NCBI GenBank assembly: GCA_023393895.1
Contig: JAEXBT010000004.1
Span: 1-19,053 of the forward strand
Length of the DNA: 19,053 bases
Reading direction: 5' to 3'
Origin: Pseudomonadota bacterium
Lineage (GTDB): Bacteria > Pseudomonadota > Gammaproteobacteria > Xanthomonadales > Xanthomonadaceae
Part shown: positions 1-8,581 of the stretch, piece by piece
How the letters are laid out: every line of letters starts with the position of its first letter
How positions within the stretch are numbered: the first letter of the stretch is position 1
Translations under genes and position numbers: made by a program
Notes under the pieces: generated by a model
Told to the model about the DNA's origin: nothing
What the model saw: only the letters and a program-made list of their open reading frames with translations
Database searches by the model: none

Positions 1-2495
1 ATCAGGCGCGTGTCTGACACGGCCCGACGGTGGCAGGGCTTGCCCCGACGTTTGGCCGAGGTGCGATGACGAATCACTGGGTCGATATCCGCAACGCGGA
101 TCTCGTCCTGGTCATGGGTGGAAACGCGGCGGAGGCGCACCCGTGCGGCTTCAAGTGGGTGACCGAGGCCAAGGCGCACAACGACGCCCGGCTGATCGTG
201 GTCGATCCGCGCTTCACCCGCACCGCGTCGGTGGCCGACGTGTACGCGCCGATCCGCCCCGGCACCGACATCGTGTTCCTCGGCGGCCTGATCAAGTACC
301 TGCTGGACACCGGGAAGTACCACCGCGAGTACGTGGTGAACTACACCGATTTCAGCTTCATCGTCAGTGATGCGTTCGACTTCAAGGACGGCCTGTTCTC
401 CGGCTTCGATCCGGCGAAGAAGCGCTACGACAAGACCAGCTGGGACTACGCCAAGGGCGCCGACGGCTACGTCCAGTCCGACCCGACGCTGCAGAACCCG
501 CGGTGCGTGTTCCAGCTGATGAAGCAGCACTACGCGCGCTACACCCTCGACATGGTCGAGCGCGTCTGCGGCACGCCGAAGGAAAAGGTCCAGCAGATCT
601 GGGACATGATCGCGTCCACCGGCACCGCCGATCGCGTCATGACCATCATGTACGCGCTCGGCTGGACCCAGCACACCACCGGCGCGCAGATGATCCGCCC
701 CGGCGCGATGGTGCAGCTGCTGCTCGGCAACATCGGCGTGGCCGGCGGCGGCATGAACGCGCTGCGCGGGCACTCGAACATCCAGGGCCTGACCGACCTC
801 GGGCTGATGTCGAACCTGCTGCCCGGCTACATGACCCTGCCCAACGAGGCGGAGCAGACGCTCGACGACTACCTGAAGCCGCGCACGCAGGAGCCGCTGC
901 GTCCCTGGCAGCTCAGCTACTGGAGCAACACCCCGAAGTTCTTCGTCAGCCTGATGAAGGCCTGGTGGGGCGATGCCGCCACCCGCGAGAACGACTGGGG
1001 CTATGTCTACCTGCCCAAGCTCGACAAGCAGTACGACATGCTGCAGGCGTTCGAGATGATGGACAACGGGCAGATGAACGGCTACATCTGCCAGGGCTTC
1101 AACCCGCTGGCCGCCGCGCCGAACAAGCGCAAGCTGATCCGCGGCTTCTCCCAGCTCAAGTTCCTGGTGGTGATGGACCCGCTGGCCACCGAGACCAGCG
1201 AGTTCTGGAGGAACCACGGCCCGTACAACGACGTCGATTCGGCGAGCATCCAGACCGAGGTGTTCCGCCTGCCGACCATCTGCTTCGCCGAGGACGAAGG
1301 CGCGCTGGTCAACTCCTCGCGCTGGCTGCAGTGGCACTGGAAGGGCGCGAACCCGCCGGGCGAGGCGCGCTCGGACATCGCCATCATGTCGGAGCTGTGG
1401 GGCCGCATGAAGACGATGTACCAGACTGAAGGCGGCGCCTATCCGAATCCGATCGTCAACCTCGCCTGGCCCTACATGGACCCGCACGAGCCCTCGCCCG
1501 AGGAGCTGGCGCGCGAGTACAGCGGCCGTGCACTCGAGGACCTGCCCGATCCGCGCAACCCGGGGAAGCTGCTGCGCCGCAAGGGTGACCAGCTGGCCGG
1601 CTTCGGCGAGCTGCGCGACGACGGCACCACCGCCAGCGGCTGCTGGATCTTCTGCGGTGCCTGGGGACCGACCGGCAACCTGATGGCGCGGCGCGACAAC
1701 TCCGACCCGACCGGCATGGGCACCACCATCAACTGGGCGTGGGCGTGGCCGGCCAACCGGCGCGTGCTCTACAACCGCGCCTCGGCGGACCTGGAAGGCA
1801 AGCCCTGGGATCCGGAGCGTCCGCTGATCGCGTGGAATGGGCAGGTCTGGTCCGGCGCCGACATCCCCGACTACAAGATCGACGAGGATCCGGCGCGCGG
1901 CATGGGCCCGTTCATCATGAACCCGGAGGGCGTGGCGCGCTTCTTCGCCAAGAACGGCCTGAACGAAGGGCCGTTCCCGGAGCATTACGAGCCGCTGGAA
2001 TCGCCGCTCGACATCAATCCGCTCAGCCCCAACCGCAAGGGTTCGCCATCGAGCCCGGTGGCGCGCGTGTTCGACAACGACATCGCGGACTTCGGCAAGG
2101 CGAAGGAGTTCCCGCACGTCGCCACCACCTATCGGCTGACCGAGCACTTCCATTACTGGACCAAGAACAACCTGATCAACGCGGTCACCCAGCCCGAGCA
2201 GTTCGTCGAGATCGGCGTGGCGCTGGCCGAGGAGCTCGGGATCGCCAACGGCAGCCGGGTGCGGGTGAGTTCGATGCGCGGGCACATCGAGGCCGTCGCG
2301 GTGGTCACCAAGCGGATCAAGGCGCTGCAGATCGAAGGCAAGACCGTGCATACGGTGGGCGTGCCGATCCACTGGGGCTTCATCGGCGCGGCCAAGCCGG
2401 GTTACCTCGCCAACACGCTGACCCCGGCGGTGGGCGACGGCAATACCAACACGCCGGAGTTCAAGGCGTTCCTGGTCAAGGTCGAGAAGGCATGA
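1..2495 (+). CDS. fdnG/fdoG: Selenocysteine-containing formate dehydrogenase alpha subunit (FdnG/FdoG type), 5'-partial
   Basis: This is the catalytic molybdopterin subunit of a respiratory formate dehydrogenase-N/O, which oxidises formate at the periplasmic face and passes electrons to the beta subunit. The frame is entered at base 3 and reads QARV-TGA-HGPTV, then a [15 protein letters not shown] stretch; this matches the active-site region of E. coli FdnG, where the TGA encodes Sec196. From the Sec codon to the stop there are 826 residues, close to the roughly 820 in E. coli FdnG, so this part is complete. The Tat signal and the N-terminal [4Fe-4S] cysteines lie outside the window. The C-terminal molybdopterin-dinucleotide domain is visible from about base 2150, and the end ([14 protein letters not shown]) is typical. 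A GTG at 30-32 could be mistaken for a start but is an internal Val. The beta subunit starts 10 bases after the stop. FdnG and FdoG cannot be told apart here. Confidence 0.97.
15..17 (+). other. In-frame UGA recoded as selenocysteine
   Basis: The TGA is flanked in frame by codons for Q-A-R-V upstream and H-G-P-T-V downstream, the invariant active-site context of Sec-containing FdnG/FdoG. The frame is open on both sides, a hairpin follows at the right distance, and selA, selB, selC and selD lie in the same window. The Sec residue ligates molybdenum at the active site. Confidence 0.96.
18..58 (+). promoter_or_regulatory. Bacterial SECIS element in the fdnG/fdoG coding sequence
   Basis: A hairpin lies immediately 3' of the UGA. 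A lower stem pairs CGGCC (20-24) with GGCCG (54-58). The upper stem pairs CGG (28-30) with CCG (45-47), then has an unpaired T at 31, then GGCA (32-35) with TGCC (41-44), closing the loop GGGCT (36-40). Counting the UGA as bases 1-3, the bulged U is base 17, exactly the E. coli position contacted by SelB domain IV. Loop base 23 is G as in E. coli; base 24 is G instead of U. The same bases also encode the protein, so sequence freedom is limited. Confidence 0.88.
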
Positions 2496-2505
2496 GGAGC
2501 GGCTG

Positions 2506-3432
2506 ATGGCACTGCAATCCCTCGACATCATCCGCCGCTCGGCCACCACGACGCCGCCACCGCAGGCGCGTGGCGCCCACACCGGGCAGGTGGCCAAGCT
2601 CATCGACACCAGCAAGTGCATCGGCTGCAAGGCCTGCCAGGTCGCGTGCATGGAGTGGAACGACCTGCGCGACGAGGTGGGCACCTGCGTCGGCGTCTAC
2701 GACAACCCGGCCGACCTCACCGCGCAGTCGTGGACGCTGATGCGCTTCTCCGAGTACGAGCACGACAACGGCGACCTCGAATGGCTGATCCGCAAGGACG
2801 GCTGCATGCACTGCGAGGACCCGGGCTGCCTGAAGGCTTGCCCGTCGCCCGGCGCGATCATCCAGTACGCCAACGGCATCGTCGACTTCCAGGAAGAGCA
2901 CTGCATCGGCTGCGGCTACTGCATCACCGGCTGCCCGTTCAACATCCCGCGCATTTCCAAGCAGGACAAGAAGGCCTACAAGTGCACGCTGTGTTCCGAC
3001 CGCGTCGCGGTGGGGCAGGAGCCGGCCTGCGTGAAGACCTGCCCGACCGGGGCGATCGTGTTCGGCAGCAAGGAGGCGATGAAGGACCACGCCGATACCC
3101 GCATCGCCGACCTGAAGTCGCGCGGCTTCGAGAACGCCGGTCTCTATGACCCGGCCGGCGTCGGTGGCACCCATGTGATGTACGTGCTGCACCATGCCGA
3201 CAATCCCGGCCTCTATCACGGGCTGGCGAAGGACCCGCAGATCAGTCCGCAGGTGGCGGTATGGAAGGGCGTGGCGAAGCCGTTGGGGCTGTTCGCGCTG
3301 GTGGCCGGCGCACTGGTCGCCTTCTTCCACTACATCCGATTCGGCCCCGATCAAGTGGAGCCCGAAGACGAGGCGATGGCGGCCCGCGAAGCCGGGGAGA
3401 TCGCCGGGGAGGACCGTGATGGACGAGCATGA
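2506..3432 (+). CDS. fdnH/fdoH: Formate dehydrogenase beta subunit, four-cluster ferredoxin (FdnH/FdoH type)
   Basis: This electron-transfer subunit carries electrons from the molybdenum site to the membrane cytochrome. The 308-residue protein has four cysteine groups for four [4Fe-4S] clusters: C38/41/44/48, C100/103/108/112, C133/136/139/143 and C160/163/175/179. One transmembrane helix follows near residues 250-275 ([19 protein letters not shown]), as in E. coli FdnH, where it anchors the subunit. The length is normal for the family. The ATG is preceded by GAGGAG, which overlaps the end of the alpha gene. Its last 14 bases overlap the gamma gene, so the three subunits are probably translationally coupled. 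The C-terminal tail is acidic ([20 protein letters not shown]). Confidence 0.96.
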   Translation: MALQSLDIIRRSATTTPPPQARGAHTGQVAKLIDTSKCIGCKACQVACMEWNDLRDEVGTCVGVYDNPADLTAQSWTLMRFSEYEHDNGDLEWLIRKDGCMHCEDPGCLKACPSPGAIIQYANGIVDFQEEHCIGCGYCITGCPFNIPRISKQDKKAYKCTLCSDRVAVGQEPACVKTCPTGAIVFGSKEAMKDHADTRIADLKSRGFENAGLYDPAGVGGTHVMYVLHHADNPGLYHGLAKDPQISPQVAVWKGVAKPLGLFALVAGALVAFFHYIRFGPDQVEPEDEAMAAREAGEIAGEDRDGRA

Positions 3433-4072
3433 GCCGCGCGGCGTGCGCTTCATCCAGCGCTATCGGCCGTTCACCCGGATGAACCACTGGACGGTGGTCA
3501 TCGCCTTCCTGCTGGCGGCGATCTCCGGCCTCAGCCTGTTCCACCCCTGGCTGTTCCCGCTGTCCGCGCTGGTGGGCGGCGGCTCATGGGCGCGGATCCT
3601 GCACCCGTTCATCGGCATCATCTGGGCGGTGGCCTTCGTGGTGCTGGCGCTGCAGGTGGTGAAGGACACCTTCCTCGATGGCGGTGACCGCGAATGGCTC
3701 AGGAACTGGCGTGCGATGCTGCGCGGCGACGAGGAGGGGCTGCCGCTGGTCGGGCGCTACAACGCCGGCCAGAAGCTGGTGTTCTGGGTGATGGTGGCCT
3801 CGGTGGTGGCCCTGTTCCTCACCGGGTTGGTGATCTGGCGCGCGTACTTCAGCCAGTTCTTCCCGATCGGCCTGATCCGCTTCTCCACGCTGGTGCATGC
3901 CGGGTTCGGCGTGCTGATCGTGGGCACCATCATCATCCATGCCTACGCGGCGTTCTGGGTCAAGGGTTCGGTGCGCGCGATGACCCAGGGCAAGGTGACC
4001 TGGGGCTGGGCCTGGCGCCATCACAGGCTGTGGTTCCGCGACGTGATCGCCGGGCGGCGGCCGCCCGACTGA
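3419..4072 (+). CDS. fdnI/fdoI: Formate dehydrogenase gamma subunit, cytochrome b556 (FdnI/FdoI)
   Basis: This integral membrane di-haem cytochrome passes electrons from the beta subunit to quinone. The start chosen is ATG 3419, preceded by GGGGAGGA at good spacing and giving 217 residues, close to E. coli FdnI; the frame stays open upstream, but that part only mirrors the beta gene. Four hydrophobic helices are visible, near residues 24-42, 58-81, 119-140 and 155-178. Histidines 23, 62, 160 and 174 are each shifted by +5 from the E. coli FdnI haem ligands H18, H57, H155 and H169, so all four ligands are kept. The gene overlaps the beta subunit by 14 bases. Its last codons contain a GC palindrome. 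Confidence 0.95.
   Translation: MDEHEPRGVRFIQRYRPFTRMNHWTVVIAFLLAAISGLSLFHPWLFPLSALVGGGSWARILHPFIGIIWAVAFVVLALQVVKDTFLDGGDREWLRNWRAMLRGDEEGLPLVGRYNAGQKLVFWVMVASVVALFLTGLVIWRAYFSQFFPIGLIRFSTLVHAGFGVLIVGTIIIHAYAAFWVKGSVRAMTQGKVTWGWAWRHHRLWFRDVIAGRRPPD
4051..4067 (+). terminator. GC-rich hairpin at the 3' end of the fdh structural genes (possible weak terminator)
   Basis: CGGGCGG (4051-4057) pairs with CCGCCCG (4061-4067) around a CGG loop; the stop codon of the gamma gene follows at once. There is no T-tract, so it is not a canonical intrinsic terminator. It may cause pausing, protect the 3' end of the fdh mRNA, or simply reflect the codons for GRRPP. Confidence 0.25.
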
Positions 4073-4112
4073 AGCGCGTGCGGCTGGACGCGGCCGTCGT
4101 GGGCGGCGAGGA

Positions 4113-4118
4113 TAGGCT
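4113..4118 (+). promoter_or_regulatory. Candidate -10 element upstream of fdhE
   Basis: TAGGCT lies 22 bases before the fdhE ATG in the only sizeable gap of the fdh-sel block (4073-4139). No convincing -35 box is seen. The call rests on the same or similar hexamers recurring before other first genes in this window. Confidence 0.25.
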
Positions 4119-4139
4119 TTCCCCGCTTCCTCCAATGCC

Positions 4140-5117
4140 ATGGCCCAACGCATTCTCGAGCGCGGCGAGATCGAACTCCTCGCCCAGCGCGATATCCCGC
4201 GCATCCTGCTGAACCCCGCGGGGCCGGATTTCGCGGCGCGCGCCGCGCGGCTGCGCACGCTGGCGCAGGATTCGCCGATGGCCGGCTACCTTGCGCTGAT
4301 CGCCACGCTCTGCGACGCCCAGCAGGTCGTTTTCGACCAGGTGGATGACGCATCGCGCGCGCGCCTGCGTGAGCACGCGCAAGCCGCCGCGGTCGCTGCG
4401 CGGGGTACCGGGATGCCGCCCTTGAACGCGAGCGGCTGGAGCCGCGACCCACAGTGGCGTGACCTGTTGAAGGCATTGTGCGAGCAATGCGATGCCCAGC
4501 CGGAGGTGCCCGAAGGCGTGCATGCAATGCTGCAGCGGCTCCGCGAAGCACCGACGGAGTGGCTGGAAGCGCAGGCCGACGCACTGCTCGAAGTCACCGG
4601 CGCCCCCGCCGTGGATGCAGCCAGCGCCCCGTTCGTGATGGCGGCGCTGCAGGTGCACTGGGCCCTTCTGGCACAGGCCTTCGAAGCCGCGAAACTGACC
4701 CCGATGCCGGACGTGCCGGGCCTGTGCCCGGTCTGCGGTACTTCGCCGGTGGCCAGTCTGGTGTACGCTCAGCCGCCGCAGGCCGGGTACCGCTACCTGG
4801 CCTGCGGTCTGTGCGGTTGCCAATGGCATCACGTGCGCGTGCTCTGCAGCCGCTGCGGCGCAGGCGGCAAGGACATCGCCTATCAGGCGGCAACACCCGA
4901 GGCCGCCGATGCCGCTGTCGCGCGCGAGGAGGCGGTGCGCGCGGAAACCTGCGAACAGTGCCACGGCTACCGCAAGATCCTCTATCAGGAGAAGGATGCG
5001 GCGGTCGAGCCGCTGGCCGACGACCTTGCCACCCTGCCGCTGGACCTGTTGCTGGGAGAGCTCGGCTACGCGCGCGCCAGCCAGAACCCCTTCCTCTGGC
5101 AGCCTGCGGGCGATTGA
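4140..5117 (+). CDS. fdhE: Formate dehydrogenase accessory protein FdhE
   Basis: FdhE is a rubredoxin-like cytoplasmic protein needed for activity of formate dehydrogenases N and O; it interacts with the Sec-containing alpha subunit and is thought to act in maturation before Tat export. This 325-residue protein has the family's C-terminal cysteine motifs: C196-PV-C199, C222-GL-C225, C236-SR-C239 and C271-EQ-C274. The N-terminal half is helical and shows the RILLNPAGPDFAARAARL pattern typical of the family. The ATG has no clear Shine-Dalgarno sequence, but the MAQRILERGEIE start agrees with FdhE N-termini. It lies 67 bases after the gamma gene and 9 bases before selA, joining the structural genes to the Sec machinery. 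E. coli has the same fdoGHI-fdhE order. Confidence 0.93.
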   Translation: MAQRILERGEIELLAQRDIPRILLNPAGPDFAARAARLRTLAQDSPMAGYLALIATLCDAQQVVFDQVDDASRARLREHAQAAAVAARGTGMPPLNASGWSRDPQWRDLLKALCEQCDAQPEVPEGVHAMLQRLREAPTEWLEAQADALLEVTGAPAVDAASAPFVMAALQVHWALLAQAFEAAKLTPMPDVPGLCPVCGTSPVASLVYAQPPQAGYRYLACGLCGCQWHHVRVLCSRCGAGGKDIAYQAATPEAADAAVAREEAVRAETCEQCHGYRKILYQEKDAAVEPLADDLATLPLDLLLGELGYARASQNPFLWQPAGD

Positions 5118-5126
5118 CGGGACGCC

Positions 5127-6530
5127 GTGGAATCCCTGCGCGAACTGCCTTCGCTCGACCGCCTGCTCCGACTGCCTGAAGTGGCCGCACTGGTCGCGGC
5201 CCACGGCCACACGCGGGTGGCGCGCCTGCTGCGCGTGGAGTTGGATCGCCTGCGTCAGGGCGTGCGTGCCGGCTCAATGCCCGCTGGACAGCTTGGCGAT
5301 GCGGTATCCGGCGCATCCCTCGCTGCCCGCGTCAGTGCGTGTCTCGATGAAGAAGCCGCGCGCGCGATCCGCCCGGTGTTCAACCTCACCGGCACCGTGC
5401 TGCATACCAATCTGGGCCGCGCGACACTCCCCGAATCCGCGGTGTCCGCGGTCAGCCGGGTGATGCGTGGGCCGGTGGATCTCGAATTCGACTTGGCCAG
5501 CGGCCGTCGCGGTGCGCGCGAGGCGCGTGTGCGCGAGCTGGTCTGCGAACTGGCCGGCGCCGAAGCCGCCACGGTGGTCAACAACAACGCCGCCGCGGTG
5601 CTGCTGCTGCTCAACACCCTCGTCAATCGTCGCGAGGTGCCGGTCTCGCGCGGCGAACTGGTGGAGATCGGCGGCAGCTTCCGCATTCCCGACGTGATGC
5701 GTGCGGCCGGCGCGAAGCTGGTGGAGGTCGGCACGACCAATCGCACGCATCCCGCCGACTACCTCCGCGCGATCGGCAGGCGCACCGCGCTGCTGATGCA
5801 GGTGCACACCAGCAACTACGCCGTGGTGGGATTCACGGCACAGGTGGATACCGCGCAGCTTGCCGCCATCGCCCGCGAACACGGTCTGCCGCTGGCGGTG
5901 GATCTCGGCAGCGGCAGCCTGCTGGACCTGGCCGCGCACGGACTGCCTCCCGAGCCCACCGTGCAGGACACGCTGGCCGCGGGCGCGGATCTGGTCACCT
6001 TCAGCGGCGACAAGCTGCTGGGTGGGCCGCAGGCGGGCATCATCGCCGGGCGTGCGGACCTCATCGCGCGCATCAATCGCAACCCGCTCAAGCGCGCTTT
6101 GCGCATGGACAAGCTCGGGCTTGCCGCGCTCGAGGCAGTGCTGGCGCTGTATCGCGAACCGGAGCTGTTGCCGCAGCGTTTGCCCACCTTGCGTGACCTC
6201 ACGCGCCCGGTCGCGGACATCGAAGCCTGCGCACAGCGACTGCTCCCCGCGCTGCAGTCCACGTTGCCGAAGCACGCAGTGGAAGTGACTGCATTGCAGA
6301 GCCAGGTGGGCAGCGGGGCGCAGCCGACCGCGACGCTCGCCAGCGCCGGGTTCGTCATCCGCCCGCGTGGCGGTCGAGGCGGTCTCGATGCCTTGGCGAA
6401 GCGTCTGCGCGGCTTGCCGCAACCGGTCATCGGGCGCATTGCCGACGGCGCACTCTGGCTCGACTTGCGTTGCCTCGAGGCGGCGGACGAAACCGTCTTC
6501 GCCGAACAGCTCCACGTGCTGCGCGCATGA
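5127..6530 (+). CDS. selA: L-seryl-tRNA(Sec) selenium transferase SelA
   Basis: SelA is the PLP-dependent enzyme that converts Ser-tRNA(Sec) to Sec-tRNA(Sec) using selenophosphate. The 467-residue protein is normal length. The N-terminal tRNA-binding region ([10 protein letters not shown] ... [11 protein letters not shown]) matches the family. PLP-domain motifs follow: [14 protein letters not shown] near 86-99, the [15 protein letters not shown] block near 151-165, and [12 protein letters not shown], where K296 corresponds to the PLP lysine K295 of E. coli. The start is GTG 5127, 9 bases after fdhE, with only a weak upstream GACGGGA. Its stop overlaps the selB start as ATGA (6527-6530), indicating translational coupling. 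Confidence 0.96.
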   Translation: MESLRELPSLDRLLRLPEVAALVAAHGHTRVARLLRVELDRLRQGVRAGSMPAGQLGDAVSGASLAARVSACLDEEAARAIRPVFNLTGTVLHTNLGRATLPESAVSAVSRVMRGPVDLEFDLASGRRGAREARVRELVCELAGAEAATVVNNNAAAVLLLLNTLVNRREVPVSRGELVEIGGSFRIPDVMRAAGAKLVEVGTTNRTHPADYLRAIGRRTALLMQVHTSNYAVVGFTAQVDTAQLAAIAREHGLPLAVDLGSGSLLDLAAHGLPPEPTVQDTLAAGADLVTFSGDKLLGGPQAGIIAGRADLIARINRNPLKRALRMDKLGLAALEAVLALYREPELLPQRLPTLRDLTRPVADIEACAQRLLPALQSTLPKHAVEVTALQSQVGSGAQPTATLASAGFVIRPRGGRGGLDALAKRLRGLPQPVIGRIADGALWLDLRCLEAADETVFAEQLHVLRA

Positions 6531-8518
6531 TCGTCGGAACCGCCGGTCACATCGACCATGGCAAGACCGCGCTGGTGCGCGCGCTGACCGGTATCGACAC
6601 CGATCGCCTGAAGGAAGAGCGCGAGCGCGGCATTTCCATCGAACTCGGCTTTGCCTACGTGCCGGTGGAGGGCATGGCCACGCCGGGTGCGGACGCGATT
6701 TTGGGGTTCGTCGATGTGCCCGGACACGAGCGTTTCGTGCACACCATGGCCGCAGGCGCCAACGGGATCGACTTCGCGTTGCTGGTGGTGGCCGCCGATG
6801 ACGGGGTCATGCCGCAGACGCGCGAACACCTCGCCATCCTGCGGTTGCTGGGCGTGGCACGTGGCGCGGTCGCGATCACCAAGGTGGATCGCGTCGACGC
6901 CGAGCGCGTCAACGAGTTCGGATCGCAACTGGATGCGCTGCTGGCCGATACGCCATTCGCGGACGCACCGCGTTTCATGTGTGCCGCGCTGCAACCCGAT
7001 GACCCGGGTACTGCAGCGTTGCGCGCCTGCCTGCATGCGGCTGCGCGCGCGGATGCGGATCATGCGACAGATGACGCACACCGGAGATTCTTCCGGATGC
7101 CGATCGACCGCGCCTTCAGCCTGCCCGGGCATGGCACGGTGGTGGCAGGGCCGCTTCTGTCAGGCGAAACAGAGGTCGATGCCACGGTGCGGCTGATGCC
7201 AGCCGGCGAGCCGGTACGCGTGCGTTCGATCCATGCGCAGAACCGCCCGGTATCGCGTGCTGCTGCGGGGACGCGTTGCGCGCTCAACCTCGCCGGCATC
7301 GATGCGGCTGCCGTGCATCGTGGCGAGTGGCTGGCCGATCCGCGTGCCCTCGTGCCCACCCGACGCATCGACGTGCGCCTGTCGCTGCTCGAAGGGGTGA
7401 CACGCCTGCGCGACTGGACACCGCTGCACGTGCACTGGGGCGCAAGCCACCGGCTGGGGCATGCGGTCATGCTGGAGGCGGCGAATGACGCACGCGGCGC
7501 GCTGGTGCAGCTGGTGTTCGACCGCGATGTGTGCGCGGCCTGCGGTGATCGCTTCATCGTGCGCGATGCCGGCGCGTCGGCCACCGTCGGTGGCGGCGTG
7601 GTGCTGGACCCCGAGGCGCCGCAGCGGCGCCGGCGCAGCCCTGCACGCATCGACTGGCTGAAGGCGCTGGAGGCCTTCATCGATGACGGCGACATCGGCG
7701 CATTGCTGCAGCAGGCTGACGCAGGCATCCCCGTCGCCCGGCTGGAGCGTCTGTACCAGCGGCCCATCGACGCGCTCGTCCTGCCTGCAGGCATCGTGCG
7801 CATCGCGACCCGCGACGGCGCCCATGTGCTGGCGGAGCGCCGCATCGCGGACATCGGCGAACGCGTGCATGCGGGGCTTGCGGACTGGCATGCGCGGCAC
7901 CCGGAGGAACCGGGCATCGAGACCTCGCGGCTGCATCGCAATGGTTTCCAGCGCCTCCCCGCCGCGCTGTTCGACAGCCTGCTCGCGCGGCTGCGCGAGG
8001 TCGGCGCGATCACCAGGAATGGCCCATGGTGGGCGCTGCCCGGCCACGCGCAGGCACTCACCGAGAAGGACCGCGCGCTGTTGCAGACCCTGTTGCCGCG
8101 GCTGCTGCAGGGCGGTTTCGATCCGCCGTGGGTGCGTGACCTCGCCGGTGACACGCGCGTGCCGGAGGCGCAGGTGCGTGGCGTCCTGCGTCGTGCCGCT
8201 GCGCGTGGCGAGCTGTATCAGGTGGTGCCGGATCTTTTCTACCATCCGCAGCGCATCGCCGAACTGGCGGACCACATCGCTGAGCTCGCGCAGGCAGGTG
8301 TCGGGGTGGAGGCGGCGGCGTTCCGCGACCGCATCGGCCTCGGGCGCAAGCGCAGCATCCAGCTCTTGGAGTTCTTCGATCGCGTTGGCTACACTCGAAG
8401 AGTCGGCGACGCGCACCGTCCGCGCGACGACCTCGGCTGGTCCGTGCGGACCGCAACCCCTTCGAATCCAGGGAAGGCATGCGCGTCCGGGCATGCGGCT
8501 GGGCTTCAAACCCAGTAG
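6527..8518 (+). CDS. selB: Selenocysteine-specific elongation factor SelB
   Basis: SelB is an EF-Tu-like GTPase that carries Sec-tRNA(Sec) to the ribosome and binds the SECIS hairpin through its C-terminal winged helices. G motifs are clear: GHIDHGKT at residues 7-14, DVPGHE in G3 and TKVD in G4. Domains II and III follow, then winged-helix repeats ending in the conserved [20 protein letters not shown] near residue 635. E. coli SelB ends shortly after this motif. Here the frame continues about 28 residues with no stop until TAG at 8516-8518, giving 663 residues; the last 47 bases lie inside selC. The tail is probably not conserved protein. The start ATG overlaps the selA stop by 4 bases. Confidence 0.94.
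   Translation: MIVGTAGHIDHGKTALVRALTGIDTDRLKEERERGISIELGFAYVPVEGMATPGADAILGFVDVPGHERFVHTMAAGANGIDFALLVVAADDGVMPQTREHLAILRLLGVARGAVAITKVDRVDAERVNEFGSQLDALLADTPFADAPRFMCAALQPDDPGTAALRACLHAAARADADHATDDAHRRFFRMPIDRAFSLPGHGTVVAGPLLSGETEVDATVRLMPAGEPVRVRSIHAQNRPVSRAAAGTRCALNLAGIDAAAVHRGEWLADPRALVPTRRIDVRLSLLEGVTRLRDWTPLHVHWGASHRLGHAVMLEAANDARGALVQLVFDRDVCAACGDRFIVRDAGASATVGGGVVLDPEAPQRRRRSPARIDWLKALEAFIDDGDIGALLQQADAGIPVARLERLYQRPIDALVLPAGIVRIATRDGAHVLAERRIADIGERVHAGLADWHARHPEEPGIETSRLHRNGFQRLPAALFDSLLARLREVGAITRNGPWWALPGHAQALTEKDRALLQTLLPRLLQGGFDPPWVRDLAGDTRVPEAQVRGVLRRAAARGELYQVVPDLFYHPQRIAELADHIAELAQAGVGVEAAAFRDRIGLGRKRSIQLLEFFDRVGYTRRVGDAHRPRDDLGWSVRTATPSNPGKACASGHAAGLQTQ
8366..8395 (+). promoter_or_regulatory. 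Candidate selC promoter inside the 3' end of selB
   Basis: TTGGAG (8366-8371) and TACACT (8390-8395) are separated by 18 bases. They resemble sigma-70 -35 and -10 boxes (3 of 6 and 4 of 6 matches), with a predicted start near 8402, about 70 bases before the tRNA. The match is modest and the bases also code for the conserved SelB end, so it is tentative. Confidence 0.25.
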
Positions 8519-8566
8519 GGGGCGGCATCGCTCCCTGGCAGGTTCGACTCCTGCTGCCTTCCGCCA
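8472..8566 (+). tRNA. selC: Selenocysteine tRNA, tRNA-Sec (anticodon UCA)
   Basis: This 95-base gene matches E. coli selC in length and layout. The 8-bp acceptor stem pairs GGAAGGCA (8472-8479) with TGCCTTCC (8555-8562), followed by G and an encoded CCA (8564-8566). The anticodon arm is CTGGG-CTTCAAA-CCCAG (8499-8515) with TCA at 8506-8508, reading UGA. A long variable arm pairs GGGGGCG with CGCTCCC. The T arm is GCAGG-TTCGACT-CCTGC (8538-8554), giving the 8+5 acceptor/T stack typical of bacterial tRNA-Sec. The D arm is short. The first 47 bases overlap the selB reading frame, and selD starts 15 bases after the CCA. Confidence 0.97.
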
Positions 8567-8581
8567 TCCAGCGAGGCGTGC

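Noticed and set aside
30..32. GTG as the start of the formate dehydrogenase gene
   Set aside because: It is an internal Val of the HGPTV motif just after the Sec codon, and the conserved frame continues upstream.
8461..8469. TTCGAATCC just before selC, resembling a tRNA T-loop
   Set aside because: Flanking bases do not form a T stem and no acceptor or anticodon arm can be built upstream, so it is not a tRNA remnant. It is SelB coding sequence.
8567..8581. selC as an integration site for a mobile island
   Set aside because: selC is a known island target in enterobacteria, but here selD follows after 15 bases with no integrase or repeated tRNA end.
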